A DNA stretch of 45,363 bases from Hyphomicrobiales bacterium (GTDB taxonomy: Bacteria > Pseudomonadota > Alphaproteobacteria > Rhizobiales > Aestuariivirgaceae). Both the position numbers and the translations under genes were made by a program. Shown one piece after another: positions 32,869-42,615 of this stretch. The stretch's first letter is position 1. Each line of letters begins with the position of its first letter. Location: positions 1 to 45,363 of the forward strand of contig JALXCV010000103.1 of NCBI GenBank assembly GCA_026990765.1, written 5' to 3'. The notes under the pieces are model-generated. The model did not search any database. It saw nothing but the letters and a program-made list of their open reading frames with translations, and was not told the DNA's origin.

Positions 32869-33968
32869 TATTTGACCTCAATCACCACAAAGGGGTGATA
32901 TTCAACATCATCATAGACTGCCAGTAATGTCAGGCGGTTGGGCTTTTCATTGAGTAGCGCAATGCCTTCAAGTTTTACCCGGTCATAATTGCCGGGAACC
33001 ACGCCCAGGCTTTTAACACCGCCATTATCGGGTGACCACAGCCACAAGGCTGGCTGATTGTGCTTTGCCCGGTTCTGATATAGCGGTGCTGTTGGAACAG
33101 CGCACCGCGCCTCAACCCTGGTTCTGGATGCTGGTGAAAGCTTGTTCCAGCCAACACCGCCATCACCGCTAACAATCAGGATTTGCCCATTGCCAAGGCT
33201 TTGCATGGCCCTGACCCCAACCCCATTTGTGCCCAGATCCAGTGAATGAAGCCTGGTTGAATAAGTACCGTCAAACAGGCCCTCCAGACTGGTCTCGAGC
33301 ACATAGGACTTGCCGGTTTTGACATCAAACGGACTGCGCAGGCCAAAATAAGCCTTGCCGGCCATAACTGCCAGACCTTCAATATTAAGCCCTCCACACT
33401 GCAAGGGTGTATCAATAAATTGCGCTATCACACCGGCATGATATTTGACAAAATCCCTTAAAATTCGGCGTTTCAATGATGTGCATTGCGAAGATGGCTT
33501 GCCACTGGCCCGCAATGGCTGGCGTACAAATACCCAGCGTTCCGGTGCCGCCCCGACATTGGACTTTCGCCGGTTCCCCCATGATCCGCTTATATAAAGA
33601 TAATCCCCATCGCGGGCCATGGCTTCAAAATCACGTTCAGCCTTTTTGCCTTTCAGACAGGAAAACCCCTTGTTTCTGGCAATGATCTTTCCCGGCCTGC
33701 AACTGTAACTGCCATCACTCAGGCGGTTAAGGGCAAACCTTTGCAACCCTACGCGTTCATCGGCAATCACATAACAATCCCAGCTGTTGCCATCAGTTTT
33801 CTTGCAGGAAATGCCACTCAGATTTTCTGAATAACGACTTTTCCCCTTGAACATTTCATCCGTGCAACTGGTTTCTACAAGCCGCAATGTTGCTGCGAGG
33901 GTTGGAAGGGCAGTAAAGCTGAACAGGCTGGCAACAAATATTGAAATGATAATGGCTGCTTTGTTCAT
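32865..33968 (-). CDS. Secreted DUF3616-like protein
   Basis: 367 residues from ATG 33968, which starts a clear signal peptide (MNKAAIIISIFVASLFSFTA, cleavage near PTLAA). The mature part has repeated beta strands (SGISCKKTDGNSWDCYVIAD, then LQRFALNRL, DFEAMARDGDYLYISGSWG, GGLNIEGLAVMAGKAYFGLR, KLEGIALL) like the DUF3616 beta-propeller family, probably periplasmic, with several cysteine pairs. The start used here is the one next to the signal peptide; a TTG at 33995 is less likely. Function unknown. Confidence 0.7.
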   Translation of the reverse strand: MNKAAIIISIFVASLFSFTALPTLAATLRLVETSCTDEMFKGKSRYSENLSGISCKKTDGNSWDCYVIADERVGLQRFALNRLSDGSYSCRPGKIIARNKGFSCLKGKKAERDFEAMARDGDYLYISGSWGNRRKSNVGAAPERWVFVRQPLRASGKPSSQCTSLKRRILRDFVKYHAGVIAQFIDTPLQCGGLNIEGLAVMAGKAYFGLRSPFDVKTGKSYVLETSLEGLFDGTYSTRLHSLDLGTNGVGVRAMQSLGNGQILIVSGDGGVGWNKLSPASRTRVEARCAVPTAPLYQNRAKHNQPALWLWSPDNGGVKSLGVVPGNYDRVKLEGIALLNEKPNRLTLLAVYDDVEYHPFVVIEVKY

Positions 33969-34106
33969 TGATTGTGGACCATGTGGTTTTTCCAACCCGG
34001 TTACATAAACTGGTTTTGGCTGAGTTTAACAGATTTGGCTCAACCTGATTTATCTGATATGACATGTACCAGCTTGTTATGGCAACAAACAGGGCAGGAG
34101 CTGAAA

Positions 34107-34634
34107 ATGAGAACAAGGATAATAATAATAATTGTGGCAATGCTGGCACTTGTTCCAATGGTATCTGCCAAATCGATATGTGTTGGCAGTGAATTTGGCA
34201 TGGTCTCGCATGACTACCGGGCAGTTTGTAATGCCGCTAAATCATGTGTTGTTGATACATTCAATCCTTTGGGCGTTGGCTTTTCATTTTCCATATCCCG
34301 GAAGAATGCAGATGCTGCCTGGATCATTGCCTTTAAAACCGGAACGGTTCAGCCTGATCTGTCAGAAGGCATTGAAATAACCGTTGATGATGGTGAAGCC
34401 ATGCGCATTCCTTTTGAGTTTTTATTAAAACAGCAAGCATCCGGTGATACCTTGAAGGCTCCAGCCATTATGATTGATAAGACCCTGACTGATATAGTAA
34501 TGGAACCATTATTGTCGGGAAAACAGCTGCGCTGGCAATATACTGACGTGAAAGCAAAAGCTGTATCAGCAGATTTTTCCCTTAAAGGTCTTGGGGCAAT
34601 AATTGAATGGATTAACTGCGTGCAGGGCCAATAG
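34107..34634 (+). CDS. Secreted protein, possibly IalB-like
   Basis: 175 residues from ATG 34107 with AGGAG 7 bases upstream; earlier in-frame codons (33972) would put non-secretory sequence ahead of the signal peptide. Signal peptide MRTRIIIIIVAMLALVPMVS, cleavage near AKS. Two cysteine-bearing segments (ICVGSEFG, AVCNAAKSCVVD) and a C-terminal NCVQG. The pattern of beta strands and a C-terminal Cys resembles the invasion-associated locus B family of alphaproteobacteria, but the match is weak. It converges on the ArsR gene, stops one base apart. Confidence 0.5.
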   Translation: MRTRIIIIIVAMLALVPMVSAKSICVGSEFGMVSHDYRAVCNAAKSCVVDTFNPLGVGFSFSISRKNADAAWIIAFKTGTVQPDLSEGIEITVDDGEAMRIPFEFLLKQQASGDTLKAPAIMIDKTLTDIVMEPLLSGKQLRWQYTDVKAKAVSADFSLKGLGAIIEWINCVQGQ

Positions 34635-34635
34635 G

Positions 34636-35019
34636 CTATTCAGCCGCTTCACCGGGATGCAGTGTAAACAGATCATGCAGCAATTCAACGATTCTGTGGG
34701 CTTCATCATCGCTGATTGAATAATAAACCTGTTTGCCGCGCCGTTCGGTCATCACCATATTATCAGAGCGCAAACGCGCCAAAAGCTGGGAAACCGCCGG
34801 TTGCCGCAGGCCCAATAATGCTTCCAGCTGGCTGACTGATTTGGGACCGCTGTGCAAATGAAACAATATCGCCAGCCGGTTTTCATGTGCCATGGCTTTA
34901 AGCTGGGAACTGGCAATTTTGGCTTTCAGTAAAAGCTCGGTCGGGATAAACTCCTGATCGGCTTTGCTATCAGTTTTCGCCTTGGCATGTTTGCCCGCAT
35001 TTGTGTCTAACAGGACCAT
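34636..35019 (-). CDS. ArsR-family transcriptional regulator
   Basis: 127 residues. The winged helix-turn-helix is clear: KAMAHENRLAILFHLHSGPK, SVSQLEALLGLRQPAVSQLL (recognition helix about 70-85) and the wing MTERRGKQVYYSI. Lacks the CXC metal site of ArsR proper, so it belongs to the metal-independent (BigR/SoxR-like) group. GAGAAA lies before the ATG. A palindrome at 35178-35194 in the following gap might be its operator. Confidence 0.88.
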   Translation of the reverse strand: MVLLDTNAGKHAKAKTDSKADQEFIPTELLLKAKIASSQLKAMAHENRLAILFHLHSGPKSVSQLEALLGLRQPAVSQLLARLRSDNMVMTERRGKQVYYSISDDEAHRIVELLHDLFTLHPGEAAE

Positions 35020-35357
35020 TTTTATATTTCTCGTTTGGTTTTATCAAAACAGCCAATTGGCCATTCGTGTTTTTATCAATCCGTAGCCCCCGGTAAGAGA
35101 CACGCATCAGGTAAGATGCCGATTGTCAAATGCAACCGAATCCTCAACTTTTATATAGATGTCAGCTATGCTTGTGCTTTGTCAACGTGACAAAACCGTA
35201 TCAATATCCAGAAAATCTGTGCTGATGAGTTGTGAAAAAAGTTTTTCTACAAGATTATTTGCCTTGAAATGAACAACAGGCTAATTTACGCCGCAAATAA
35301 CAGTTTTGTATGCTAAGGCATGCACTTAAATATTTTAATCATTCAGGAGTTGAACTG
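35020..35357. other. Intergenic region with short palindrome
   Basis: 338 bases without a gene between the ArsR gene (minus) and the YfgM-like gene (plus), so it should hold two divergent promoters. TTTGTCA-ACG-TGACAAA (35178-35194) is a perfect palindrome with 7-bp arms, a candidate operator. AT-rich stretches lie at about 35140-35160 and 35225-35260. AGGAG at 35345 marks the ribosome binding site of the next gene. No RNA gene was recognised. Confidence 0.5.
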
Positions 35358-36032
35358 TTGAGCGACGAAACACTATTCCGGGAAGTTGACGAGGAAGTCC
35401 GCCGTGAAGAACTGGAAAATATCTGGAATAAATATGGCTCATGGTTCATGGCGCTTTGCCTTGGGATTATTGTTGCCGTTGCCGGCATCAAGGGTTGGCA
35501 ATATTACCAGAAAACCCAGGCCGAAGCTGGTGGCAAGGCCTATTTTGATGCTGTAGAAAAGCTTAAAACTGACAAAGCCGCCAATGCTGACGAGGTTTTT
35601 GCCAAAATCGTGCAAAATCATGCAGGTTTTGGTTCTCTGGCCCGATTGCAGATGGCAGCCGCCAAGGCCAAATCAGGCAAGATTGCCGATGCTGTTCTGG
35701 CTTATGATGCAATTGCCGCTGATACTTCTGTTGATATCCCCTTGCGCCAGCTTGCCGACATCAAGGCTGCCTATTTGCTGGCTGACACTACAGGGCTGGA
35801 ACAGTTGAAAAAGCGACTTGCACCTTATAGTGATGCTCACAGCCCGTGGCGCAATGCTGCCCGTGAAATTCTGGCGATTGGTGCCTACCGGGCCAGTGAT
35901 TATCCACAGGCCGCACAGCAATTGCAGGATATTCTGGCAGATATTCAGGCAAGCCCGGCCGCACGCCAGCGGGCAACCATGTTTCTGGCTATCCTGACCC
36001 CCAGGCTCAAGGCTAAGGGAAAAAGCAACTGA
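35358..36032 (+). CDS. YfgM-like tetratricopeptide membrane protein
   Basis: 224 residues from TTG 35358, which has AGGAG 8 bases upstream; the start at 35310 has none. A short cytosolic head with EVDEEVRREELENIWNKYG, one membrane segment (about 27-46) and a periplasmic TPR-like helical domain match the TPR_21 family (YfgM), an ancillary of the Sec translocon. It sits directly before bamB and der, one base from bamB, in the order seen in many proteobacteria. Confidence 0.85.
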   Translation: MSDETLFREVDEEVRREELENIWNKYGSWFMALCLGIIVAVAGIKGWQYYQKTQAEAGGKAYFDAVEKLKTDKAANADEVFAKIVQNHAGFGSLARLQMAAAKAKSGKIADAVLAYDAIAADTSVDIPLRQLADIKAAYLLADTTGLEQLKKRLAPYSDAHSPWRNAAREILAIGAYRASDYPQAAQQLQDILADIQASPAARQRATMFLAILTPRLKAKGKSN

Positions 36033-36033
36033 T

Positions 36034-37365
36034 ATGGCTGTTAATAAACAACCAGTGCTGAAATTTCTTATCTCAACTATTCTTGTCCTGACTATTGCCG
36101 GATGCTCCACCGGCGGGGATCTGATTGAGAAATTTACCGGCAGCAATGACAAAAAGGCATTACCGGGAAAGCGCGAAGCTGTGCTTAACCGCGCCATTGA
36201 TGATCAGACATCTGGCGGAATTGCCACTGAACCGGTAGTTGCCCCTGTTGCCATAAACAATGCAAACTGGAGTCAGCCGGGCGGCAGTGCCAGCAACACC
36301 ATGCAAAATCTGTCACTGGCTCGCCAATTGTCGCGGGCTTTTGCAGTTGATGCCGGCAAAGGCTCTGACAGTGATGGTCGCCTGACCGCCTCACCGATCG
36401 TGGTTGGCGGGCGAGTATATGTGATGGATTCACAAGCCAGTGTTTATGCCTTCTCAGCCGGTAATGGTGCGCGTGCCTGGGCCGTATCACTGGTGCCAAA
36501 AGGCAAGGATGGCGAAGGTGCATTTGGCGGCGGTATTGCCTCTGATGGCCGCAATATTTATGCTACCACTGCCTTTGGCGAAGTCGTGGCGCTAAGCACA
36601 GCCAATGGTGCCGAGGTCTGGCGCAGAAAATTTGATGCCCCGATCCTGTCAGCCCCGACTGTCTCCAATGGTGCCATATTCTTTACTACTGTTGCCAATG
36701 AGGTTAATGCAATCTCTACCGGTTCAGGCGATGGCCTGTGGCGGGTTGAGGGTACTGGTGAACAGGCATCAGCAGCGGCTAGCACATCGCCAGCAGTGTC
36801 GGGTGGAATAGTTGTCATTCCTCACACGACTGGTGATCTGGCAGCATTCTCAACCCGTTCGGGATCACCTGCATGGGTTGAAAGCCTTACCAGTCGCTCT
36901 TCTGGCAATGCGCTTGGCAATCTCAATGACATTGCCGGGCGACCTGCAATTGCCGGTGGTTCGGTATATGCAATTGGCCATTCCGGCAGGTTTGCCTCAT
37001 TGTCACTAAATTCCGGGCTTGAAAACTGGAGTCGTGAATTGTCAGGCACCCAAACACCATGGGTAGCTGGTGAGTATGTTTTTGTAATTTCCGGTAAAAA
37101 TCGCATGGCTGCTGTTTCGCGCCGTTCCGGCAAGATCAAATGGATTATCAAAATGCCGGGCGGTGGCATATGGTCCGGCCCGGTAATGGGCGGGGGTCGT
37201 CTGCTGGCGGCCAGTTCTGATGGCAGGCTGGCCAGTATTTCAGCCCAGACCGGACAGTTGATCAATACTATTGATGCCGGGGGCAAGTTTTATATCGCCC
37301 CGATTATTGCCGGTAACAAGATTTTTCTTTTGGATGATAGCGCCAAGCTGATTGCGCTGAGGTAA
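36034..37365 (+). CDS. bamB: Outer membrane assembly lipoprotein BamB-like (PQQ-repeat beta propeller)
   Basis: 443 residues. Lipoprotein signal peptide with lipobox TIAGC (Cys24). The mature protein has repeated PQQ-type beta-propeller blades: [69 protein letters not shown] and [16 protein letters not shown]. BamB helps BamA fold outer membrane proteins. It is sandwiched between the YfgM-like gene and der, as in E. coli. Confidence 0.92.
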   Translation: MAVNKQPVLKFLISTILVLTIAGCSTGGDLIEKFTGSNDKKALPGKREAVLNRAIDDQTSGGIATEPVVAPVAINNANWSQPGGSASNTMQNLSLARQLSRAFAVDAGKGSDSDGRLTASPIVVGGRVYVMDSQASVYAFSAGNGARAWAVSLVPKGKDGEGAFGGGIASDGRNIYATTAFGEVVALSTANGAEVWRRKFDAPILSAPTVSNGAIFFTTVANEVNAISTGSGDGLWRVEGTGEQASAAASTSPAVSGGIVVIPHTTGDLAAFSTRSGSPAWVESLTSRSSGNALGNLNDIAGRPAIAGGSVYAIGHSGRFASLSLNSGLENWSRELSGTQTPWVAGEYVFVISGKNRMAAVSRRSGKIKWIIKMPGGGIWSGPVMGGGRLLAASSDGRLASISAQTGQLINTIDAGGKFYIAPIIAGNKIFLLDDSAKLIALR

Positions 37366-37370
37366 GAAAC

Positions 37371-38717
37371 ATGCAGCCCAGTGTTGCCATTATAGGCCGT
37401 CCCAATGTCGGCAAATCCACATTGTTCAACCGGCTTGCCGGGAAAAAGCTGGCGCTTGTCGATGATCGCCCCGGTGTTACCAGAGACCGGCGTGAAGCAG
37501 AAGCCAGCCTTGGTGATCTGAAATTCACCATTATCGACACGGCAGGGCTTGAAGATGCTGATGATGATACTTTGGCCGGGCGCATGACCCAGCAGAGTGA
37601 ACGCGCCATTGAGCTTGCCGATGTGGTGCTGTTCCTGATGGATGCCCGCGCCGGATTAACCCCCATGGACAAGCATTTTGCCTCGCTGGTGCGCAAACAG
37701 CCCAAACCGGTGCTGTTGCTGGTTAACAAGGCAGAAGGAGGTGCCGGGCAGTCAGGTGTGTATGAATCATGGGAGCTGGGCCTTGGCGATCCAATCCCGA
37801 TTTCTGCGGCCCATGGTGAAGGTCTTGGTGATCTTTATGACATGCTGGAAAAGCATTTTGCTGATATCAAAATGGCTGAAGACGAGGTTGAAGATGATGA
37901 GGAAAACCCTGATCGTCCCTTGCGTCTGGCGGTAATCGGCCAGCCCAATGCCGGCAAATCCACTCTGATCAACGCCCTTATCGGAGAGGAACGCCTGCTG
38001 ACCGGGCCAGAAGCTGGTATTACCCGCGATGCCATTTCGATAGAATGGTCATACAAGGATCGCCCGATTGCTCTTTGGGACACAGCCGGGATGCGCAAAA
38101 AGGCAAAAGTGCGTGACAAGCTGGAAAAACTCTCGGTGGCTGACGGATTGCGGGCCATCAAATTCGCAGAAGTTGTGGTTTTGCTGGTCGATGCTACAGT
38201 ACCTTTGGAAAAACAGGATTTGCAGATTGCCGATCTGGTTGCCAGAGAGGGCAGGGCCATGGTTCTGGCTATCAATAAATGGGACCTGATAGAAGACAAG
38301 CCAGCCACCCTGAAAGAATTGCGAATTGAACTGGAACGCCTGTTGCCGCAAATTTCAGGAGTGCCGATGCTGACACTTTCAGCTGTCACCGGGTCTGGAA
38401 TTGGCCGGTTGATGCCAGCGGTTCTGGATATTTACAAAACCTGGAACAAGCGCATCACCACAGCCCAGCTGAATAAATGGCTGGCATTTCAGGTTGAACA
38501 GCACCCGCCACCAGCACCTGGTGGTCGCCGCATCAAATTGCGCTACATGACACAGGTTCGCCCCAGGCCGCCAACCTTTGCAATTTTCTGCACCAGAGCC
38601 GATCATCTGCCCGAATCCTACAAGCGCTATCTGATCAACGGTCTGCGGGCTGATTTCAAGTTGAACGGCGTCCCCATCCGTATCCATCTGCGCTCGGGTA
38701 AAAATCCGTATGTGTGA
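37371..38717 (+). CDS. der: Ribosome-associated GTPase Der (EngA)
   Basis: 448 residues with two tandem GTPase domains and a KH-like end. G1 of domain one is GRPNVGKST (residues 8-16), with DTAG near 57 and VNKAE near 118; G1 of domain two is GQPNAGKST near 191, DTAG near 238 and INKWD near 300. GDD-type acidic linker ([12 protein letters not shown]) joins them. The essential 50S assembly factor. Starts 5 bases after bamB, so cotranscribed. An inverted-repeat element lies beyond its stop. Confidence 0.97.
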   Translation: MQPSVAIIGRPNVGKSTLFNRLAGKKLALVDDRPGVTRDRREAEASLGDLKFTIIDTAGLEDADDDTLAGRMTQQSERAIELADVVLFLMDARAGLTPMDKHFASLVRKQPKPVLLLVNKAEGGAGQSGVYESWELGLGDPIPISAAHGEGLGDLYDMLEKHFADIKMAEDEVEDDEENPDRPLRLAVIGQPNAGKSTLINALIGEERLLTGPEAGITRDAISIEWSYKDRPIALWDTAGMRKKAKVRDKLEKLSVADGLRAIKFAEVVVLLVDATVPLEKQDLQIADLVAREGRAMVLAINKWDLIEDKPATLKELRIELERLLPQISGVPMLTLSAVTGSGIGRLMPAVLDIYKTWNKRITTAQLNKWLAFQVEQHPPPAPGGRRIKLRYMTQVRPRPPTFAIFCTRADHLPESYKRYLINGLRADFKLNGVPIRIHLRSGKNPYV

Positions 38718-38769
38718 GCAACTCAATCTTTTAACCGCAACCGCAAGTCAGGGATTTATTGTAATATCT

Positions 38770-38906
38770 TACCCTTTAAACCGTCACTCCTGCGAAGGCA
38801 GGAGTCCAAATGGATGGTGAAAAACTGTTCTGAACTATCCACGTGGATTCCTGCCTTCGAAGGAATGACAAATTGTTTAACTGTTAACTGTCTGATTTAA
38901 AGGGTA
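38770..38906. repeat. 137-bp nested inverted-repeat element
   Basis: Perfect 11-bp terminal arms TACCCTTTAAA (38770-38780) and TTTAAAGGGTA (38896-38906). Inside are two oppositely oriented 32-bp copies (27 of 32 bases alike) of a repeat beginning GTCACTCCTGCGAAGGCAGG and continuing into TCCA; each forms its own hairpin (ACTCCTGC-GAAG-GCAGGAGT is perfect). Similar GTCATTCC..GAAGGC..GGAAT repeats are widespread in proteobacterial intergenic regions. TTTTT follows the right arm, so it could also end der transcription. Confidence 0.75.
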
Positions 38907-39010
38907 TTTTTCATCAGGTTTCAATATATGCTTCCAAAGCACCAAGGCAAAACATGCTGAGTGCAAATAAGTGGTGCACTTTTGGGATCATTTTAACATA
39001 GGGCGAGCAA

Positions 39011-39976
39011 GTGTTTTCAAAATCTGAATTTGAGCAGGCAAGGGCGATTGTCTATGAGACCATGACACCAACCCTGCAATATGCCTGGCCGCTGATCAGC
39101 CAGATTACCGGCTGTGAAACCTGGGTGAAACATGAAAACCATACCCCGATTGGTGCCTTCAAGGTTCGAGGTGGTCTGGTGCATATGCGCAAAAGGCGAC
39201 TGGCTGGAAAAACCGGCGGGGTAATAACCGCAACCAGAGGCAATCACGGCCAGTCAATTCCCTTTGCTGCGCGCATTGACAATATCCCGGTGACCATTGT
39301 CGTGCCTGAGGGAAACTCGGTTGAAAAGAACAATGCTATCAGGTCTTTGGGGGCTGAACTGGTGATTGCCGGTTCTGACTTCATTGAATCGGTTGAGGTG
39401 GTCAAACAGCTTGCCGATGAACGCGGTCTTGACATGCTGCCCTCATATCACAAGGACCTGGTTATGGGTGTTTCTACCTATGCCCATGAATTGTTTGATG
39501 CAGCAGGTGAGCTTGATGCGGTCTATGTGCCTATCGGTCTGGGTTCCGGTCTCTCCGGGGTTATTTCAGCGCGTGACATGCTTGGTCTTAAAACCGAAGT
39601 GATCGGGGTGGTTGCAGAAAACGCCAAAACCTATGCCTTGTCATTTGAGGCCGGAAAGGTCGTCAGTACCAATACTGCCGACAGTTTTGCTGATGGTATG
39701 GCCGTTCGCATCGCCAATGATGAGGCCGTAGCTTACATCAACAAGGGTGCGGCCCGCATTGTTTGCGTGTCAGAAGAAGAAATTGCCGAAGCAATCCGCA
39801 TTTACTACCGCAATATCCACAATATTGCCGAAGGTGCCGGGGCAGCTTCACTTGCAGCCTTGATGCAAGAGAAAGACCGTATGCGCGGCAAGCGGGCAGG
39901 GGTTATCCTGTCAGGAGGCAATATTGATGCCGATAAATATCTGACTATCCTCAATGGCGGAGTTCCGGCGCCATAA
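39011..39976 (+). CDS. PLP-dependent threonine/serine dehydratase family enzyme
   Basis: 321 residues, GTG start with a weak GGGCGAG site. PLP-binding Lys51 in PIGAFKVRGG, then TATRGNHGQSIPFAARI, the phosphate-binding loop PIGLGSGLSG and SGGNID near the C-terminus are all family II (tryptophan synthase beta-like) features. Closest types are catabolic threonine dehydratase, serine dehydratase and EutB-like hydroxyectoine-breakdown dehydratase; the substrate cannot be told from sequence. No C-terminal ACT domain, so no isoleucine feedback is expected. Stands alone downstream of the repeat element; an inverted repeat AGTGCA/TGCACT lies at 38960-38980. Confidence 0.88.
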   Translation: MFSKSEFEQARAIVYETMTPTLQYAWPLISQITGCETWVKHENHTPIGAFKVRGGLVHMRKRRLAGKTGGVITATRGNHGQSIPFAARIDNIPVTIVVPEGNSVEKNNAIRSLGAELVIAGSDFIESVEVVKQLADERGLDMLPSYHKDLVMGVSTYAHELFDAAGELDAVYVPIGLGSGLSGVISARDMLGLKTEVIGVVAENAKTYALSFEAGKVVSTNTADSFADGMAVRIANDEAVAYINKGAARIVCVSEEEIAEAIRIYYRNIHNIAEGAGAASLAALMQEKDRMRGKRAGVILSGGNIDADKYLTILNGGVPAP

Positions 39977-39995
39977 GACGCCGGATCCGGTTTTT
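39964..39995 (+). terminator. Terminator of dehydratase gene
   Basis: Stem TCCGGCG/CGCCGGA (39964-39970 with 39979-39985) with an 8-base loop containing the stop codon, then TCCGG and TTTTT at 39991-39995. Probable rho-independent terminator, though the spacing to the T-run is longer than ideal. Confidence 0.5.
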
Positions 39996-40002
39996 GCTGG
40001 TG

Positions 40003-40025
40003 ATAAAACGTGCCAATCAAGGCAC
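40003..40025 (-). terminator. Terminator of the rpsF-rplI operon
   Basis: On the minus strand GTGCC, loop TTGATT, GGCAC and then GTTTTAT, just after the rplI stop. A short 5-bp stem with a T-rich tail. Confidence 0.5.
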
Positions 40026-40034
40026 CATCATCAA

Positions 40035-40649
40035 TTATTCTTCGTCAGATGCAGCCTCAGCTTCTTCTTCGCCAGCTTCTTCCGCTTCTGCTTCTTCATC
40101 TTCCTGAGCATTCAGCAGGGCTTCAGCAGCCGCCAGAGCCTTGTATTCATCATCTTCATCAGCTGCAGTCAGATCTTCTCCGCGTGCCTGGGCTTCAGCT
40201 TCATCCTGTGAACGTGCAACATTCACGGTAATAGTGGCTTCAACCTCTGCATGCAGGGCCAGACTGACTTCAAATATACCAATGGTCTTGATCGGAGCGG
40301 CCAGTTCAACATGGTTACGGGTGATGGAAATGCCGGTTTCGGCAACAGCTTCGGCAATATCTCTTGGTGATACAGAACCATAAAGCTGACCACCTTCGCC
40401 AGCCTGACGAATAAGAATGAAGCTTTCGCCATTCACCTTTTCCGCATCAGTGCTTGCAGCTTTTGCCATTTCGGCATTTCTTGCTTCCAGCTCGGCCCGC
40501 TGGGCTTCAAACTTTTCCTTGTTGGCCTTGTTGGCGCGCAGGGCTTTTCCCTGTGGCAGCAGGAAATTGCGGGCATAACCGTCCTTGACAGTAACGATTT
40601 CGCCTAGATTGCCGAGCTTGCCGATACGCTCCAGTAAGATTACATCCAT
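40035..40649 (-). CDS. rplI: 50S ribosomal protein L9
   Basis: 204 residues, longer than the roughly 150 of E. coli L9. The N-terminal domain [20 protein letters not shown] with [16 protein letters not shown] is textbook L9, then the long connecting helix and the C-terminal domain. From about residue 150 an acidic, alanine-rich tail ([20 protein letters not shown]) extends it, as in many alphaproteobacteria. Last gene of the S6 operon. Confidence 0.96.
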   Translation of the reverse strand: MDVILLERIGKLGNLGEIVTVKDGYARNFLLPQGKALRANKANKEKFEAQRAELEARNAEMAKAASTDAEKVNGESFILIRQAGEGGQLYGSVSPRDIAEAVAETGISITRNHVELAAPIKTIGIFEVSLALHAEVEATITVNVARSQDEAEAQARGEDLTAADEDDEYKALAAAEALLNAQEDEEAEAEEAGEEEAEAASDEE

Positions 40650-40669
40650 TTGATTTCTCCTTTTAAGTG

Positions 40670-41638
40670 TTATTCAGTTGTTTGATTGTTGTTTTTGCGA
40701 ATGTTTCCATTCGCATCGAAAAGTGCCAGTAAAATCAGCGGCAGTGCTATCAGCCAGTTAAAGATCAGCAGCATTGCATACAAGACTGTCAAAAATAATG
40801 TGCGGGCCGGATGTTTTGCCAGCAGCCCATGCACAACAGACAGCCCGGAAACAATGAAAGCACTGGCAAAGGCTCCTGCTGCTCCAAGTGCCATCAGCCC
40901 GGCAATTCCTGGCAGGAAATATGCAGCTATCATGGTGATAAACAGCACAAATACCGAGTTTTTCGGAAATGTCATTCTGCCAAAATCCGCCCATGGGCGC
41001 AGCAACTTTTGCTGTTTTGACAAGATAGCGATTGCCAGACGCATATTCAGCACCGATGACATAAGCCACAGGGCTGCTGCAACCACCGGCATCATCTTGA
41101 CCAGTAATGATACAAATTGCTCTTTTGGAAATTCCTGACCGGCAGGCATCTGGCTTTCAATCGCTGTGAAAGTTTCCTTGGCAATGCTGGCCAGAAATTC
41201 ATGATAGGCTTTAATGTCAGTACCAATCGACAATATGGTCAGTGCAACCGCCAGTGAGGCAATTGCAGCCAGCCACAAGACCATTCGCCCTTCCGGGTAC
41301 CACAAGACATCGCCAATGCTGGTTTCGCCCTCATTGTGAACCCCGCCAGCCGGGCGGTTGAGCAGTGCCAGTCGTGAAATGACAATTGGTGCCAGTGCTG
41401 CGGTCAAAAGATAGATTATTGGTGGCCAGAAGCCGCTGAAAATCAGCATTGATATGGCCGCCCCGACAAGCGAGGCCAGAACCGTGCTGGTTGGACCATA
41501 GGAAAACCCTGTCAGAAACAGGGGCAGGGGGCTTAGATACACCAACAGGGCAGTTATCAGCGATGGCGACAAAAACATCGCCTGCAGTGCCGCTGATGCA
41601 GCACCTGCCAAAATTGCTGAAATTATCCACCTAGCCAT
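40670..41638 (-). CDS. DUF2232 integral membrane protein
   Basis: 322 residues from ATG 41638 with GAGG about 9 bases upstream; a TTG further upstream (41695) would add a polar stretch. Eight or so membrane segments, starting [20 protein letters not shown]. The position between rpsR and rplI is the usual one for this family in alphaproteobacteria (YybS-like in Firmicutes). Function unknown. Confidence 0.88.
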   Translation of the reverse strand: MARWIISAILAGAASAALQAMFLSPSLITALLVYLSPLPLFLTGFSYGPTSTVLASLVGAAISMLIFSGFWPPIIYLLTAALAPIVISRLALLNRPAGGVHNEGETSIGDVLWYPEGRMVLWLAAIASLAVALTILSIGTDIKAYHEFLASIAKETFTAIESQMPAGQEFPKEQFVSLLVKMMPVVAAALWLMSSVLNMRLAIAILSKQQKLLRPWADFGRMTFPKNSVFVLFITMIAAYFLPGIAGLMALGAAGAFASAFIVSGLSVVHGLLAKHPARTLFLTVLYAMLLIFNWLIALPLILLALFDANGNIRKNNNQTTE

Positions 41639-41724
41639 CTGGCTGTCCCTCACCCTTAAAGGATGGGTTAGAGGCGGATCACAGGCCCGCCCCAACCGGT
41701 TTTAGTTAAAAGCTTTGAAAAGCT

Positions 41725-41961
41725 CTATTTGATCAGGAACGGCAACAGGCCCAAAAAGCGTGCCCGCTTGATAGCTTTTGCCAGTTCGCGCTGTTTCTTG
41801 GCTGAAACCGCAGTAATACGGCTTGGTACGATCTTGCCGCGTTCTGAAATATAGCGGCGAAGCATGCGAACATCCTTGTAGTCGATCTTTGGTGCATTAT
41901 CACCAGTGAAAGGACAGGTTTTTTTACGTCTGAAAAAAGGACGGCGTTGAGGTGAACCCAT
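41725..41961 (-). CDS. rpsR: 30S ribosomal protein S18
   Basis: 78 residues with [20 protein letters not shown] near the start and the RNA-binding [20 protein letters not shown] near 57-76. Normal length. Its ATG shares a base with the rpsF stop (TAATG), so translation is coupled. S18 pairs with S6 on the 30S platform. Confidence 0.97.
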   Translation of the reverse strand: MGSPQRRPFFRRKKTCPFTGDNAPKIDYKDVRMLRRYISERGKIVPSRITAVSAKKQRELAKAIKRARFLGLLPFLIK

Positions 41962-42356
41962 TATTTGTCTCCTTCTGCTGGCTTGTCACCGCGGGGCGGG
42001 CGTCTGTCATCACGGCGCGGTCCACGAGCCGGGCGGTCATCACGCATCATTGCAGATGGTCCTTCTTCATGTTCATCAACCCGCAGGGTCATGAAGCGGA
42101 TAACATCATCGCTGAGGGTCATCTGGCGTTCCATTTCAGCAACAACTGCATGTTCTGCATCAATGTTCATCAGGATAAAGTGAGCTTTGCGGTTTTTCTT
42201 CACCTTGTAGGCAAGTGGTTTCAAACCCCAGTTTTCAACCTTGCATATTTTGCCTTCACCATCGGTGATAACTGCTTTGAATTGTTCGGTAAGCGTTTCC
42301 ACCTGCGAAGATGAGGTGTCCTGGCGAACCATAAATACATGTTCATATAGTGACAT
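41961..42356 (-). CDS. rpsF: 30S ribosomal protein S6
   Basis: 131 residues. [39 protein letters not shown] and [20 protein letters not shown] are S6 segments. The C-terminal 30 residues are basic and proline/arginine-rich ([16 protein letters not shown]), a common alphaproteobacterial extension. First gene of the operon; an approximately 200-base leader precedes it. Confidence 0.96.
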   Translation of the reverse strand: MSLYEHVFMVRQDTSSSQVETLTEQFKAVITDGEGKICKVENWGLKPLAYKVKKNRKAHFILMNIDAEHAVVAEMERQMTLSDDVIRFMTLRVDEHEEGPSAMMRDDRPARGPRRDDRRPPRGDKPAEGDK

Positions 42357-42415
42357 GTGTCCAAAGGCCTTTCATTTGAGTTACTTTCATTCGTTTCAAA
42401 CAACCCCGGCGCGAA

Positions 42416-42439
42416 GCCTTTTCCGGACCTTCAAAAGGC
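42416..42439 (-). promoter_or_regulatory. Hairpin in rpsF leader, possible S6:S18 autoregulatory motif
   Basis: On the minus strand GCCTTTT and AAAAGGC form a 7-bp stem with the loop GAAGGTCCGG. Known S6:S18 leader motifs present a CCG box in a hairpin; the loop has one. The alternative hairpin CCTT-TTG-AAGG would compete. Suggestive only. Confidence 0.3.
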
Positions 42440-42560
42440 CCAAAAAACGAAATTTCCGAAAGAGCGGAGACACGGGAAGCCGGTGATAAAACCTGTCATG
42501 CACTAAATTAGGGCACAACCTTCCTTTCAGCCCCCAACCGGAAGCCGCTTGAACGGGTGG

Positions 42561-42588
42561 TTTATACAGAATTTGCAAGATTGTGCAA
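42561..42588 (-). promoter_or_regulatory. Candidate promoter of rpsF operon
   Basis: Minus strand TTGCAC (42583-42588), 16-base spacer, TATAAA (42561-42566). Transcription would start near 42553 and leave a leader of about 195 bases before rpsF. Confidence 0.4.
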
Positions 42589-42615
42589 GCACATTGTTTT
42601 CTGTACGGTCCTGGG

